A DNA stretch of 64,000 bases from RHKX01 sp963743875. GTDB taxonomy: Bacteria > Actinomycetota > Thermoleophilia > Solirubrobacterales > 70-9. Positions 1 to 7,957 of this stretch are shown here, piece by piece. The stretch's first letter is position 1. Each line of letters begins with the position of its first letter. The translations under genes were made by a program, and so were the position numbers. The stretch spans positions 1,054,001 through 1,118,000 of the forward strand of contig CAVURM010000001.1 of the NCBI GenBank assembly GCA_963743875.1. Direction: 5' to 3'. The notes beneath the pieces were generated by a model. That model was not told the DNA's origin, made no database searches, and saw only the letters and a list, made by a program, of their open reading frames with translations.

Positions 1-251
1 ACGCCCTCGCGCTCGAGTTCCCGCAGGCGCTGCGAGAGAAGGCGATCGGACAACCCCGGCACCGCCGCAGCGACCTCGCTGAAGTAACGCGGACCTTCGA
101 TCAGGCTGAACAGGATCGCGCCACTCCACCGGCGACCGACCAGCTCAACCGCCTCGTGATAGCGGTGACAGACGACCGGCGGGCCCTTGTCGGGTGCCGG
201 TCGGCCTTGCGTATGCCCCTTCAGGCCTGCCTCAACGGAGCCGGCTTCCAC
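1..251 (-). CDS. HxlR-family winged-helix regulator, partial (C-terminus outside window)
   Basis: The minus strand is open from a GTG at 251 to the window edge and is cut by it. The readable part contains VCHRYHEAVELVGRRWSGAI, followed by ILFSLIEGPRYFSEV and LLSQRLRELEREGV. This is the HxlR pattern: a single Cys just ahead of the first helix, then the G-R-W motif and the DNA-recognition helix. HxlR proteins are small dimeric one-component regulators, often of redox or aldehyde stress. An in-frame TGA (revcomp of 273-275) bounds the ORF upstream. The GTG start is the only usable one after that stop. The gene is divergent from the transpeptidase gene at 427. Its target is unknown. Confidence 0.75.
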   Translation of the reverse strand, partial: MEAGSVEAGLKGHTQGRPAPDKGPPVVCHRYHEAVELVGRRWSGAILFSLIEGPRYFSEVAAAVPGLSDRLLSQRLRELEREG

Positions 252-426
252 CTGATTGAGAGTAGCGAAGGCTCAGCGCGGCTCTGCGTGATTCCTTGCA
301 CGACGACCCCGACGGCTCGATCCCAGGGCGACGATGGAAGGCCCCGGATAAGAGGGCGGCCGGTAGCCTTACGGGGTACGGGGTCCTTTCGCCCCGCCGG
401 CGAACAACCAGAGCCGATCCGATCCC

Positions 427-2142
427 GTGACACAGAATTCCAGCTCGGCAGCGAGACGCAGACGGCTTCTCCTCTTGCCGCTGGCGGTCGTCTGCGTGAT
501 CGCCTTCATCGCCGGGGCCGCAGTCGCTGGCGGTTCTGACGAGCGGGACTCGGTAACCCGCTTCGGCGCCGCCTGGGCGAGCGGCGACGCCGAGGGCATG
601 TACGCCGAGCTGACGCCGGACTCCCAGGCTCAGAACTCGCTCGAGGATTTCCAGGCGGCCTACGACCAGGCGGCGACCACCTCAACGACCACCTCCCTGT
701 CGGTGGGTGAGACCCGCGGTCCCCTCGAACAGGACGGCACCGAGGTCGTTGCGCTTCCGGCCACGATCCGGACGACTGCATTCGGCGCGGTCGAGGGCGA
801 GATCGCGGTTCCGGTCGCCGAGGACGGCATCGACTGGGAGCCCAACATGGTCTTCCCCGGTCTCGGCGAGGGCGATGAGCTGGCGAGCGAGACGAAGCTC
901 CCCAAGCGGGCTCCGATCCTCGCCGCCGATCGCTCAACGCTTGCCGAGGGCCCGGCTTCCGCCCGGACGACGAACGGGACCGGCGGCATCATCACCGGCG
1001 AAACGGGCAAGCCGACGCCGGAGCGCCAGAAGGAGATGCTGGCGCAGGGCTTTCCGGAGGGAACGACGGCGGGCGCAAACGGCATCGAGCTCGCCTTCGA
1101 CTCCGTCCTGGCCGGGATCCCCGGAGGCAAACTGTTCGCCGTCGGTGACGACGGCCGCACGCTGATCGCTGAAGGGGCCCCCGTACCGGGAGAGCCGGTG
1201 CGGACGACGATCGACCCCGGTCTTCAGGATGCGACCGCAGCAGCACTCGGCGACAACCTCGGAGGGGCCGCGGTGCTCAACGCCAAGACCGGCGAGGTCC
1301 TGGCGCTGGCCGGGTTCGGCTTCTCCGCGCCTCAGCCTCCGGGCTCGACATTCAAGGTGGTCACGACCACGGCTGCGCTCGAGAACGGTGTGACCAAGCC
1401 GAGCGAGGAGTTCCCGGTCGAGACAGCGGCCTTCGTCGAGGGTCGGGAGATCTCGAACGCCTACGACGAGTCCTGCGGGGGTAGCCTCGTGACCAGCTTC
1501 GCGCTCTCGTGCAACAGCGTGTTCGCGCCGCTGGGCGTCCGAGTCGGAGGCGAGAGGCTGGTCGAAACCGCTGAGCTGTACGGGTTCAACTCACCCCCGA
1601 CGCTCTACAACCCCGAGGCGCTCGCACTGACTCAACCCCCGGAGAGCACGATCCCGAAGCAGATCGGCACCGATGTCGACGTCGCGGTCACCGCGATCGG
1701 ACAGGGCGAGGTCCTGGCGACGCCGTTGGAGATGGCCGCGATCTCGCAGACGGTGGCCAACAAGGGCGTCCGCCTGCCGAACGCGATCGTCGCCGACCCC
1801 GAGCTGGCCGGGGACTACCCGCCGGTCAACGTGATGAGCCCCGAGGTCTCCGATCAGCTCAAGCAGATGATGATCGAGGTCGTCAACTCGGGCACCGGCA
1901 GCGCCGCCTCCGTGCCCGGAGTGACCGTGGCCGGCAAGACGGGCACCGCCGAGCTCGGCACCTCCTCGGGGGAGACCCCCGAGGGCGAGGATCCCGAACT
2001 GGACGTCGATGCCTGGTTCACCGCCTTCGCCCCGGCCGACAACCCGAAGCTTGCTGTGGCCGTGTTGGTGGTCAACGCAGCGGGAGACGGCGGCTCAGTG
2101 GCCGCCCCGATCGCCCAGCAGATCCTTTCGGCCGGGCTGTAG
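427..2142 (+). CDS. Class B penicillin-binding protein (transpeptidase) with N-terminal NTF2-like domain
   Basis: A 571-residue membrane-anchored D,D-transpeptidase that cross-links peptidoglycan outside the membrane. It starts at a GTG. An RRRR stretch and one N-terminal hydrophobic segment (about residues 13-35) form the anchor. Residues about 40-140 resemble the MecA_N/NTF2-like domain, and the C-terminal half is the transpeptidase. All three active-site motifs are present: S307-T-F-K310 (nucleophile Ser, in PPGSTFKV), S361-C-N363 and K504-T-G (AGKTGTAE). It is similar in plan to actinobacterial PbpA/MecA-type proteins. A TAGCCT box at 364-369 in the divergent gap could be its -10 element. 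I cannot tell whether it acts in division or elongation. Confidence 0.9.
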   Translation: MTQNSSSAARRRRLLLLPLAVVCVIAFIAGAAVAGGSDERDSVTRFGAAWASGDAEGMYAELTPDSQAQNSLEDFQAAYDQAATTSTTTSLSVGETRGPLEQDGTEVVALPATIRTTAFGAVEGEIAVPVAEDGIDWEPNMVFPGLGEGDELASETKLPKRAPILAADRSTLAEGPASARTTNGTGGIITGETGKPTPERQKEMLAQGFPEGTTAGANGIELAFDSVLAGIPGGKLFAVGDDGRTLIAEGAPVPGEPVRTTIDPGLQDATAAALGDNLGGAAVLNAKTGEVLALAGFGFSAPQPPGSTFKVVTTTAALENGVTKPSEEFPVETAAFVEGREISNAYDESCGGSLVTSFALSCNSVFAPLGVRVGGERLVETAELYGFNSPPTLYNPEALALTQPPESTIPKQIGTDVDVAVTAIGQGEVLATPLEMAAISQTVANKGVRLPNAIVADPELAGDYPPVNVMSPEVSDQLKQMMIEVVNSGTGSAASVPGVTVAGKTGTAELGTSSGETPEGEDPELDVDAWFTAFAPADNPKLAVAVLVVNAAGDGGSVAAPIAQQILSAGL

Positions 2143-2180
2143 ACAACTCCGACCAGATGCGCCGGCTGGGTAACCCCGAG

Positions 2181-2254
2181 GGAATGCTCCGCTTCGCGTC
2201 CGCTTCCCTCGGTCCGTTGGGTGTTGCCGCTCGGCAGGGGCGTCAGGGGGTTGG
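2181..2254. repeat. 74-bp intergenic repeat, copy 1 (gap 2143-2386)
   Basis: The gap between the transpeptidase gene and the small membrane gene has no credible ORF. It contains a GC-rich element, GGAATGCTCCGC...GGGGTTGG, that recurs at 27174-27247 with the same length and most bases identical, and in a more diverged form at 41776-41840. The element contains CTCGGCAGG (2230-2238), and a second CTCGGCAGG follows at 2349-2357. The function is unknown. It sits in a gap at the end of convergent genes. Confidence 0.7.
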
Positions 2255-2386
2255 GCGGGAGGGGTGGTGGCTGGGCGTCGGAGCTGTCAGTGGGGTGACT
2301 TGAGGTCGCATACCGGAGCTAATCCGCCCCACTGGCCTTGAAGGGTCCCTCGGCAGGCCACGTCAATAGAACCCCGGACAGGAGGC

Positions 2387-2698
2387 CTACCGTCGCTCTG
2401 GGAACCCGAATGCCGACCCCGCCAGTACCGCCACACCGCCGATCAGGGCCACAAGGCCGCCGACCGAGTCCGAAGCAAGGGCGAGCAGGGCGCCGAGCAC
2501 CGAGAGGGCGGCGCCGGCTGCCAGCAGCGACCACCATCCGTTTCCGGGGGTCTTGCCGGCCGGTGCAGTCAACGTGGTGCCGAGCAGGATCGCGGCGAGG
2601 CCGATCAGATCCGCCGGGGTACCGAGAATCCCGAGCAGGATCAGCACCGCACCGACAGCGGCGAGGATCAATGCGCCTTGAACGAACCTGACGCTCAC
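2387..2698 (-). CDS. Small four-helix membrane protein, unknown function
   Basis: A 103-residue, almost entirely hydrophobic protein with about four membrane segments (near residues 5-25, 28-42, 53-73 and 78-96) separated by short polar turns. It ends in a basic GFPERR tail. I do not recognise a family. Overlapping longer ORFs in this stretch are Arg/Pro-rich shadows, whereas this frame has typical membrane-protein composition, so this frame was chosen. It lies 30 bp downstream of the lipoprotein gene at 2729-3268 on the same strand and may be co-transcribed with it. Confidence 0.6.
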   Translation of the reverse strand: MSVRFVQGALILAAVGAVLILLGILGTPADLIGLAAILLGTTLTAPAGKTPGNGWWSLLAAGAALSVLGALLALASDSVGGLVALIGGVAVLAGSAFGFPERR

Positions 2699-2728
2699 GC
2701 TGAAATGTCCGGGCCCCTACGCGGGCGG

Positions 2729-3268
2729 CTAGAGGTCGAGAACGATCTCGCCGATCCCGTCCGGTCCCGGAATCTCGAGGATCAACGGCCGGTTCTCGTT
2801 GGCCTCCTCGTCGATGGCGAAGAGAATCAGCGAACCCTGGACAGGGCCGTTCCTGGCGACCGTCTCGGGGCCGGGGATCGTCTCGCCGGGCTCGATCGGC
2901 ACACCCGGCTCCAGTGCCCAATCATTCTCGAGCGGGACCTGCTCATAGATCGTTCCGCGGGTGTCGATGATCTTGAAGGGGTCCGCCACGACGGCGGCCT
3001 CCTCGCCTTCGTTGGTGACCTGCATGAAGACTCCGAGATACTCGAAATTGGGCTCCAGCTCCGGTGCTCCCTCGAGGTAGGAGGCATCTTCGGTCGAGAA
3101 ACGGTTCAGCTCCCTGGTGATCTGAATGTTGTAGGCGACGTCGCCGAGCTCGAGGGGTTCGCCCTCCTTGGCCTCGCTCGTCTCCTCCTCGCCGCAACCC
3201 GACGCCATCGCGGCGAAGCCGACGAGGGCCAGGGCGAGCAACGGGAGGATCAGGAGGCGGCGGCGCAT
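2729..3268 (-). CDS. Secreted lipoprotein, DUF4352/telokin-like
   Basis: A 179-residue protein with a lipoprotein signal peptide: an MRRRLL n-region, a hydrophobic core, and the lipobox ASGC with the lipidated Cys near residue 25. The mature part is acidic and reads like a beta-sandwich: FEYLGVFMQVTNEGEEAA followed by an IIDTRGTIYEQ segment. This is the pattern of DUF4352/telokin-like extracellular domains. The ligand is unknown. The domain assignment rests on pattern only. It is probably anchored on the outer face of the cytoplasmic membrane. Confidence 0.7.
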   Translation of the reverse strand: MRRRLLILPLLALALVGFAAMASGCGEEETSEAKEGEPLELGDVAYNIQITRELNRFSTEDASYLEGAPELEPNFEYLGVFMQVTNEGEEAAVVADPFKIIDTRGTIYEQVPLENDWALEPGVPIEPGETIPGPETVARNGPVQGSLILFAIDEEANENRPLILEIPGPDGIGEIVLDL

Positions 3269-3295
3269 CGGCGGCGGGAGTTTATCGGCGGAGCC

Positions 3296-3793
3296 TCAGA
3301 GTTGACTCGACCCAGCAACGTGCAATCGCTCGATCCCGGCGTCGGCCTCGATCAGATCGCGCAACCTGACGAGCGTGCGCTTCCACTGGCGTCGGTGCCA
3401 GCCGGCCGATCCGAGGTGGTCCTTGAACCTGTCCATGATGTGGGTCGGCTCCGTCCAGAAGCTGACCCGAACCTCGGTCATCGTCCCTCCCGAGTCGGTC
3501 AGCTCCCACGCCGTCCCGACGTCCATCCGGTCGATGCGCCCGCCCTGCCCGGCCTCGATGATCACATGAGGTGCCTCGATCTCGGCCACGACGGTCTCCA
3601 TCCAGAACGCGAACAGGGGCGCATCCACGTGAAATCGTGCCGCCGCGCCGACGCCGGTCGAGTCGACTCGCTGCAACCGGAACGACTCCTGGAAGTGGTC
3701 GCAGAAGGAGGGTCTGTTTGCGAGATCGGCGATCGCTTCGAAGACGCGCTCCCGGGGGGCGTCGATGGTGATCTCGGCGGTAACTGGACCCAT
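3296..3793 (-). CDS. SRPBCC-family (START-like) protein
   Basis: A 165-residue protein opening with VTAEITIDAPRERVFEAIAD, the characteristic first strand and helix of the SRPBCC/polyketide-cyclase-like fold. The fold binds hydrophobic ligands in a deep cavity, and the ligand here is unknown. A longer frame reaches 3880, but the ATG at 3793 was chosen because the family fold begins there and because TAGACT (revcomp of 3802-3807) lies exactly 8 nt upstream, which suggests a leaderless mRNA. It is divergent from the small Cys-rich gene at 3868. Confidence 0.75.
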   Translation of the reverse strand: MGPVTAEITIDAPRERVFEAIADLANRPSFCDHFQESFRLQRVDSTGVGAAARFHVDAPLFAFWMETVVAEIEAPHVIIEAGQGGRIDRMDVGTAWELTDSGGTMTEVRVSFWTEPTHIMDRFKDHLGSAGWHRRQWKRTLVRLRDLIEADAGIERLHVAGSSQL

Positions 3794-3801
3794 CCCGGCC
3801 G

Positions 3802-3807
3802 AGTCTA
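3802..3807 (-). promoter_or_regulatory. -10 box (TAGACT) of SRPBCC gene
   Basis: TAGACT on the minus strand lies 8 nt before the ATG at 3793 with no Shine-Dalgarno sequence between. This is the spacing expected for a leaderless transcript. Inference from pattern. Confidence 0.45.
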
Positions 3808-3867
3808 TCCGCGCCGGCCCCCGCTCAGCGGGGCAGGACCCGGACGGCATCCGGCGAATCCGGTCAC

Positions 3868-4089
3868 ATGGAAGCGGCAACGGCGATCGACGGGGTGGTT
3901 CGCTGCGGATGCTGCCGGCGTTTCCCCCTCGTCGGCGAGCAGGTCACGTTCCACGTCGGCCGTGGAGGCTGTGAGTGGGCCTGTGAGTCGTGTGAGAGCG
4001 CCGGCCGAAGCGCCGGCCTCGGGACGGTCTCCGGCAGCGACCGGGTGCGCTCGCCCGGCGGGGCCGCGAACGTTCGCAGAGCCGCGTAG
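3868..4089 (+). CDS. Small Cys-rich (probable zinc-binding) protein
   Basis: A 73-residue ORF. Residues 13-16 give CGCC and about 20 residues later comes CEWACESC, so two closely spaced Cys groups could hold one zinc ion as in zinc-ribbon knuckles. The C-terminal third is low complexity (Gly/Ala/Arg). I do not recognise a named family. It is divergent from the SRPBCC gene, with a 74-bp gap. The Cys spacing and the fact that no other frame is plausible here support a real gene, but composition alone would not. Confidence 0.45.
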   Translation: MEAATAIDGVVRCGCCRRFPLVGEQVTFHVGRGGCEWACESCESAGRSAGLGTVSGSDRVRSPGGAANVRRAA

Positions 4090-4145
4090 CGACCCACCGG
4101 CGACGCCCGGGGGCACCGCGCCTGCGAGACCGCGCGGCCCGCGTC

Positions 4146-4151
4146 TATAGT
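4146..4151 (+). promoter_or_regulatory. -10 box (TATAGT) upstream of parA
   Basis: TATAGT lies 7 nt before an ATG at 4159. The implied start of transcription is at or next to that ATG, giving a leaderless leader ORF, with parA beginning 41 nt further on. Confidence 0.5.
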
Positions 4152-4158
4152 CGCGACG

Positions 4159-4209
4159 ATGCGAGCAGGCACTCGAGGGCCAGAGGCGGAACCGGCCGGA
4201 TGTCGGTGA
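4159..4209 (+). CDS. Possible 16-residue leaderless leader ORF overlapping parA
   Basis: The ATG at 4159 follows the TATAGT box by 7 nt. It opens a 16-codon ORF (MRAGTRGPEAEPAGCR) whose TGA at 4207-4209 lies just inside parA, which starts at 4200. The geometry (leaderless start, stop overlapping the downstream start) is that of a translational-coupling or attenuating leader peptide. It could equally be chance, and no conservation could be tested. Confidence 0.3.
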   Translation: MRAGTRGPEAEPAGCR

Positions 4210-5003
4210 CGATCGCCGTGCTCTCCCAGAAGGGGGGCACCGGAAAGACCACGACCGTCAGGTCGCTAGCGGACGTGTTCCAGCGGGTCGGGCTCGACGT
4301 ACTGGCGATCGACGCCGACCCCCAGGGCAATCTGTCCGACTACTTCGACGTCGATCCGGGGGCCGAGCCGACGCTGGCGGAAGTGCTCGGCGGCAGCGCG
4401 AAGGCCACCGATGCAGTCCACGGTGGCGTGATTCCGGCAAACCTCGGACTTGCCGAGTCGGAACTCGTCCTCGCCGGCAAGATCGGCCGCGAGGTGACGA
4501 TGCGGAACGCCCTGCGGGAGCTCAAGCGGCGTCACGACGTGATCCTGATCGACTGCCCGCCCACCCTGGGCCTGCTGACCGTCAACGCACTCGTTGCATC
4601 GACCCACGCCCTGCTCTCGACCCAGGCTCAGCACTTCTCTCTGCAGGGGGTGGAACAGGCGATGCAGATTTTCGACCTAGCTCGCGAAACGCTCAATCCC
4701 GAGCTCGAGCTGCTCGGGGTACTGCTCAACATCGCGAACATGCGCACGAAGCATGCGAAGCAGACGCTCGAGGCGCTCGAGGCGCGATTCCCCGGCAAGG
4801 TCTTCGACACGGTCATCCGCCAGTCGATCGCCTACGCGGAATCCGCTGAGCGGGCACGGCCGATCCTCGAATACCGGCCCGAGCGGGGCGTCGACTACAT
4901 CGACCTCGCGGCCGAGATGTTGAGCCGGCTCGGCATGGACGATCGGGTTCGCCGGCTCGAGCAGGTCCGCCAGGACACCCTCCCCGCTCGGCTGCTGAGC
5001 TAG
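4200..5003 (+). CDS. ParA/Soj-family ATPase, orphan
   Basis: A 267-residue ParA/MinD-superfamily ATPase. The deviant Walker A motif KGGTGKTT is at residues 11-18, followed by IDADPQGNLSDYF (switch region) and ILIDCPPTLGL (Walker B). This class binds DNA non-specifically as an ATP dimer and moves chromosomes or other cargo with a partner protein such as ParB. No parB or parS-like palindrome is visible next to it, so it may be a dispersed soj gene or a cargo-positioning paralogue. Its stop overlaps the convergent thrB stop by 4 bp. The start ATG at 4200 has a weak AGAGGCGG upstream. Confidence 0.9.
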   Translation: MSVTIAVLSQKGGTGKTTTVRSLADVFQRVGLDVLAIDADPQGNLSDYFDVDPGAEPTLAEVLGGSAKATDAVHGGVIPANLGLAESELVLAGKIGREVTMRNALRELKRRHDVILIDCPPTLGLLTVNALVASTHALLSTQAQHFSLQGVEQAMQIFDLARETLNPELELLGVLLNIANMRTKHAKQTLEALEARFPGKVFDTVIRQSIAYAESAERARPILEYRPERGVDYIDLAAEMLSRLGMDDRVRRLEQVRQDTLPARLLS

Positions 5004-5890
5004 CTGGCGATCTCGACCCGAGCGCCGCGAGGAGAGAACTGGGCCCGTCGCACGTCTGCCCAGCCGTCCGCAAACTCCTCGAGGTTCGCCAGCAGACCGG
5101 GACCCGATTGCCAGAAGGTCCAGACCAGAACGGTCGGTCCGGCGCCCGAGATCGTGGCCCCGAGCGCACCGAACTCCTCAGCTCGCCCGACCAACTCCAT
5201 CGATCGGGGATAAAGGTGGGCGCGGCGGGGCTGATGGACGCGGTCGGCAAGCCCACTGCGAATCAGGCCCAGGTCGGATCGCTCGATGCCAAGCACCAGC
5301 TCGGCCGTGGCCGCAACGTTGTGGGTGACGTCGGCGAGCGGCAGCTCATCGGGCATCGCCGCGCGGGCGGCGCTGGTCGAAACCTCCTCGTGGGGAATCA
5401 CCAGGATCCCCTCCACACCCTCCGGAGGGGTCAGCTGGACGGGCGTCGGCGGCGGCGCGCCCTCGACCCGAGGCGGGCAGAGCGTGACTCCCCCGTAGAG
5501 AGCCGCGGCGGCGTTGTCGGGATGGCCCTCGAGCTCGGTCGCGTGGGCGAGGATGCCCTCCCGGTCGATGGCGAGCTCGAACATGTGGTCTGCGGCGAGC
5601 AGGCCGGCCACGATTGCCGACGCGCTCGAGCCGAGGCCGCGGGCAAGCGGAATCTCGCTGCGAACCCGAAAACCGATGCCGTCGGCCGGGTGCAGATGCT
5701 CGAACGCCCGCACGATCAGATTGCTGCGGTCGGTGGGGGCCTCGATGCCCTCCGACTCGACCATGAAGGCGCCCGTCTCGGCCACCTCGAGCTCCAGCTC
5801 GAAAGCAAGGGCAGCCCCGAGGACGTCGTATCCCGGCCCCAGGTTCGCGGAGGAGGCCGGGACCCGGACGATGCGCTTCCGTCCGCTCAT
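5000..5890 (-). CDS. thrB: Homoserine kinase
   Basis: A 296-residue GHMP-superfamily kinase that phosphorylates L-homoserine in threonine synthesis. Motif 1 is PASSANLGPGYD near residue 11. The ATP-binding Gly/Ser loop is IPLARGLGSSASAIVAGL near residue 85. The C-terminal motif GATISGAGPTVLVW matches GHMP motif 3. Its length fits the family. It lies 10 bp after the sugar-nucleotide operon on the same strand, so it is likely the last gene of that transcript. The threonine operon genes thrA and thrC are not in the window. Confidence 0.92.
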   Translation of the reverse strand: MSGRKRIVRVPASSANLGPGYDVLGAALAFELELEVAETGAFMVESEGIEAPTDRSNLIVRAFEHLHPADGIGFRVRSEIPLARGLGSSASAIVAGLLAADHMFELAIDREGILAHATELEGHPDNAAAALYGGVTLCPPRVEGAPPPTPVQLTPPEGVEGILVIPHEEVSTSAARAAMPDELPLADVTHNVAATAELVLGIERSDLGLIRSGLADRVHQPRRAHLYPRSMELVGRAEEFGALGATISGAGPTVLVWTFWQSGPGLLANLEEFADGWADVRRAQFSPRGARVEIAS

Positions 5891-5900
5891 CGGCCGATTC

Positions 5901-6917
5901 CTACCAGTCGCCCGAGGCGAGCCGGGCCGAATCGCCGGCGATTCCTCGCGCCAGGACGCCGCCCTCGGCCACCTTGGCCCCGGGGAGCAGCAGCGACTCC
6001 TTGACCTGCGCCCCGTTGCCGATCTCTGCGCCGGCGCCGATCACCAACGGCCCGACGAGCGAAGCCCCGGCGCCGATCCGGCAGCCGTGGCCGAAGAGCA
6101 CCGCTCCCTCCACCTCGACATCGGCGGGCAGCTCGAGCTCCGCGGGGGCCTCCCCATGGGCGAAGGTCCCGCCCAGCCGCGGCAACTCCACCCGCCCCTC
6201 GATCGCATCGAAGTTCCCCTGCAGGTACTCGGGGAGAGTTCCGATGTCGTTCCAGTAGGAGTCGATCTCGTGCACGTGGAACGGGATGTCGTTCTCGAGC
6301 AACGCCGGAAAGACGTCGTTGGCGAAGTCGACGGGATCCGGCATCTCGTCCAACGGGAAATAGTCGAAGACCTCCGGGCTGAACGCATAGACCATGCAGT
6401 TGACGAGGTCCGATAGAGCCTCAGCCGGATCCGGCTTCTCCTGGAAGCCCTGGACCCTGCCGTCGGATCCGGTCACGATCACCCCGTACTCGCTCACATC
6501 GGAGACCTTCTTGACCGCAAGCGTGGCGACGCCGTCGTTGGCGCGGTGTGCCGCCGCGAGCGCACTCAGGTCGACGTCGGTCAGCGCATCGCCGGCGAGG
6601 ACGAGGAAGACGTCGTCATCGGTCGCGGTGAAGAAGTCGGCAACGTTGCGGACCCCGCCGGCGGTTCCGAGGAGTTCCTCCTCGTATCGGAAGGTGACAT
6701 CGACCCCGAGGGCGGAACCGTCGCCGAGCCGGCGCTCGACCTGCTCTGGGAACCAGTGCAGGTTGGCGATGACCTGATCCACCCCGTGCTGACCGAGCAG
6801 CCTGACGAGCTGCTCGACGATGGCGACGTTGCCGACTGGGACGGCGGGCTTGGGGATCGCGTGGGTGATGGGCCGGAGCCTCGTACCCAGACCCGCCGCC
6901 ATGACCATTGCTCTCAT
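5901..6917 (-). CDS. NDP-sugar pyrophosphorylase (mannose-1-phosphate guanylyltransferase-like)
   Basis: A 338-residue nucleotidyltransferase. It starts with MAAGLGTRLRPITHAIPKP, the signature that binds the NTP and the phosphate. It has the metal/base region LVLAGDALTDVDLS and YWNDIGTLPEYLQGN (sugar-binding), and ends in left-handed beta-helix hexapeptide turns (residues about 255-325). It activates a sugar 1-phosphate to an NDP-sugar; GDP-mannose or UDP/dTDP-glucose cannot be told apart here. The ATG at 6917 overlaps the stop of the upstream isomerase by 4 bp (ATGA), so the two are translationally coupled. Confidence 0.85.
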   Translation of the reverse strand: MRAMVMAAGLGTRLRPITHAIPKPAVPVGNVAIVEQLVRLLGQHGVDQVIANLHWFPEQVERRLGDGSALGVDVTFRYEEELLGTAGGVRNVADFFTATDDDVFLVLAGDALTDVDLSALAAAHRANDGVATLAVKKVSDVSEYGVIVTGSDGRVQGFQEKPDPAEALSDLVNCMVYAFSPEVFDYFPLDEMPDPVDFANDVFPALLENDIPFHVHEIDSYWNDIGTLPEYLQGNFDAIEGRVELPRLGGTFAHGEAPAELELPADVEVEGAVLFGHGCRIGAGASLVGPLVIGAGAEIGNGAQVKESLLLPGAKVAEGGVLARGIAGDSARLASGDW

Positions 6918-7957
6918 GGCCGACCCAGACGATCCTTGAGGTTCTCGATCACATCGACCGGGGTCGGGTCGACGCTCTCGCGGGCAGCGAGCTCGAGCGA
7001 GATCAGGTCCCCCAACATCACCGACCAGAGCAGGCGCTCGGTTCGCGTCTCGCCCTCGGTCTCGATCCTGATCACGTCGTGGGCTGGATCGGAGATCAAC
7101 TCGGCCGTGAGCTCGACTCGCTGACGCTCGCGCGGATGCTGGTCCTGGTCTTCGAGGAAGACTGCGCTGAAAGTGGCACCCTCCACTCCGGCCCCTCCCC
7201 CTCCGGCCCAGCCGACGATCTCGTTGTGATCCATCTCGGGGAGCGCATGCTCGAAGGCAGGGAGCTTGGCGTTCTCGTTGATCTGGCACTTCCAACGGTA
7301 GGCGACTGGAGCGGTCAGCCCGCACCCGTAGAGCAGCGGAACAGAACCATGCAACCGCTCGGCGATCTCTGCGGCAGTGACGAGCAGCGAGTCACGAGCG
7401 GCTTCGAGGTGGGCGGCGGAGCTGTCGATCTCAGTCCTGATCGCCGGACCGACGCCGGCCAGGGCGGCGACCTCCGCTGCGATTGCGAACGTGTAGCCGA
7501 CGGCCGCCCTTGGTTGCAGGCCGGCCGGCATGCCGATCACGGGGACGCCGTCATGGCGGGCAAGTTCGCCGATCGTGCCACCGGTGGTCGCCACGATCCG
7601 CTGCGCGCCCACGGCTTCGGCCGCCGCGTAGCAACCGAGGGTCTCCTCGGTCTCGCCCGAGTAGCTGGAGCAGAAGATGACGCGATCGGGCGGCGTCCAG
7701 GGCGGGACCGCATACCCACGGACCACGTCGAGCGGCTTGCAAAGGCGGGCGCCGAGCACGGCGGCCGCGAGGTCCCCACCGATCGCCGATCCACCCATCC
7801 CGCAGACCACGAGCCCGCTGGACTCCAACGGCGCGATCTTCGCCGACGCGACCCGCCAGAGGGCATCGCGCAGGAAGTCGGGCAACGAAAGCGCCGCGTC
7901 GAGCTGATCGCCCGAGTCGAGGGCGCCGATCCGCTCGGCGAGGTCGGAACCGCTCAT
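6914..7957 (-). CDS. Bifunctional phosphoglucose/phosphomannose isomerase
   Basis: A 347-residue SIS-fold isomerase interconverting fructose-6-P with glucose-6-P or mannose-6-P. The sugar-phosphate loops are GMGGSAIGGDL and SSYSGETEETL. The C-terminal block NENAKLPAFEHALPEMDHNE is characteristic of the archaeal/actinobacterial PGI/PMI family rather than classic Pgi. The ATG at 7957 was chosen because it overlaps the upstream gene's stop by 4 bp; the longer frame to 8125 is a shadow. It lies between two sugar-nucleotide pyrophosphorylases, so it supplies hexose phosphates for envelope glycans. Confidence 0.88.
   Translation of the reverse strand: MSGSDLAERIGALDSGDQLDAALSLPDFLRDALWRVASAKIAPLESSGLVVCGMGGSAIGGDLAAAVLGARLCKPLDVVRGYAVPPWTPPDRVIFCSSYSGETEETLGCYAAAEAVGAQRIVATTGGTIGELARHDGVPVIGMPAGLQPRAAVGYTFAIAAEVAALAGVGPAIRTEIDSSAAHLEAARDSLLVTAAEIAERLHGSVPLLYGCGLTAPVAYRWKCQINENAKLPAFEHALPEMDHNEIVGWAGGGGAGVEGATFSAVFLEDQDQHPRERQRVELTAELISDPAHDVIRIETEGETRTERLLWSVMLGDLISLELAARESVDPTPVDVIENLKDRLGRP

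Noticed and set aside
2319..2921. 200-residue Arg-rich minus-strand ORF
   Set aside because: Overlaps the hydrophobic 103-residue gene, which has real membrane-protein composition.
2678..4150. 490-residue plus-strand ORF
   Set aside because: Covers a lipoprotein and an SRPBCC gene on the other strand; composition of a shadow frame.
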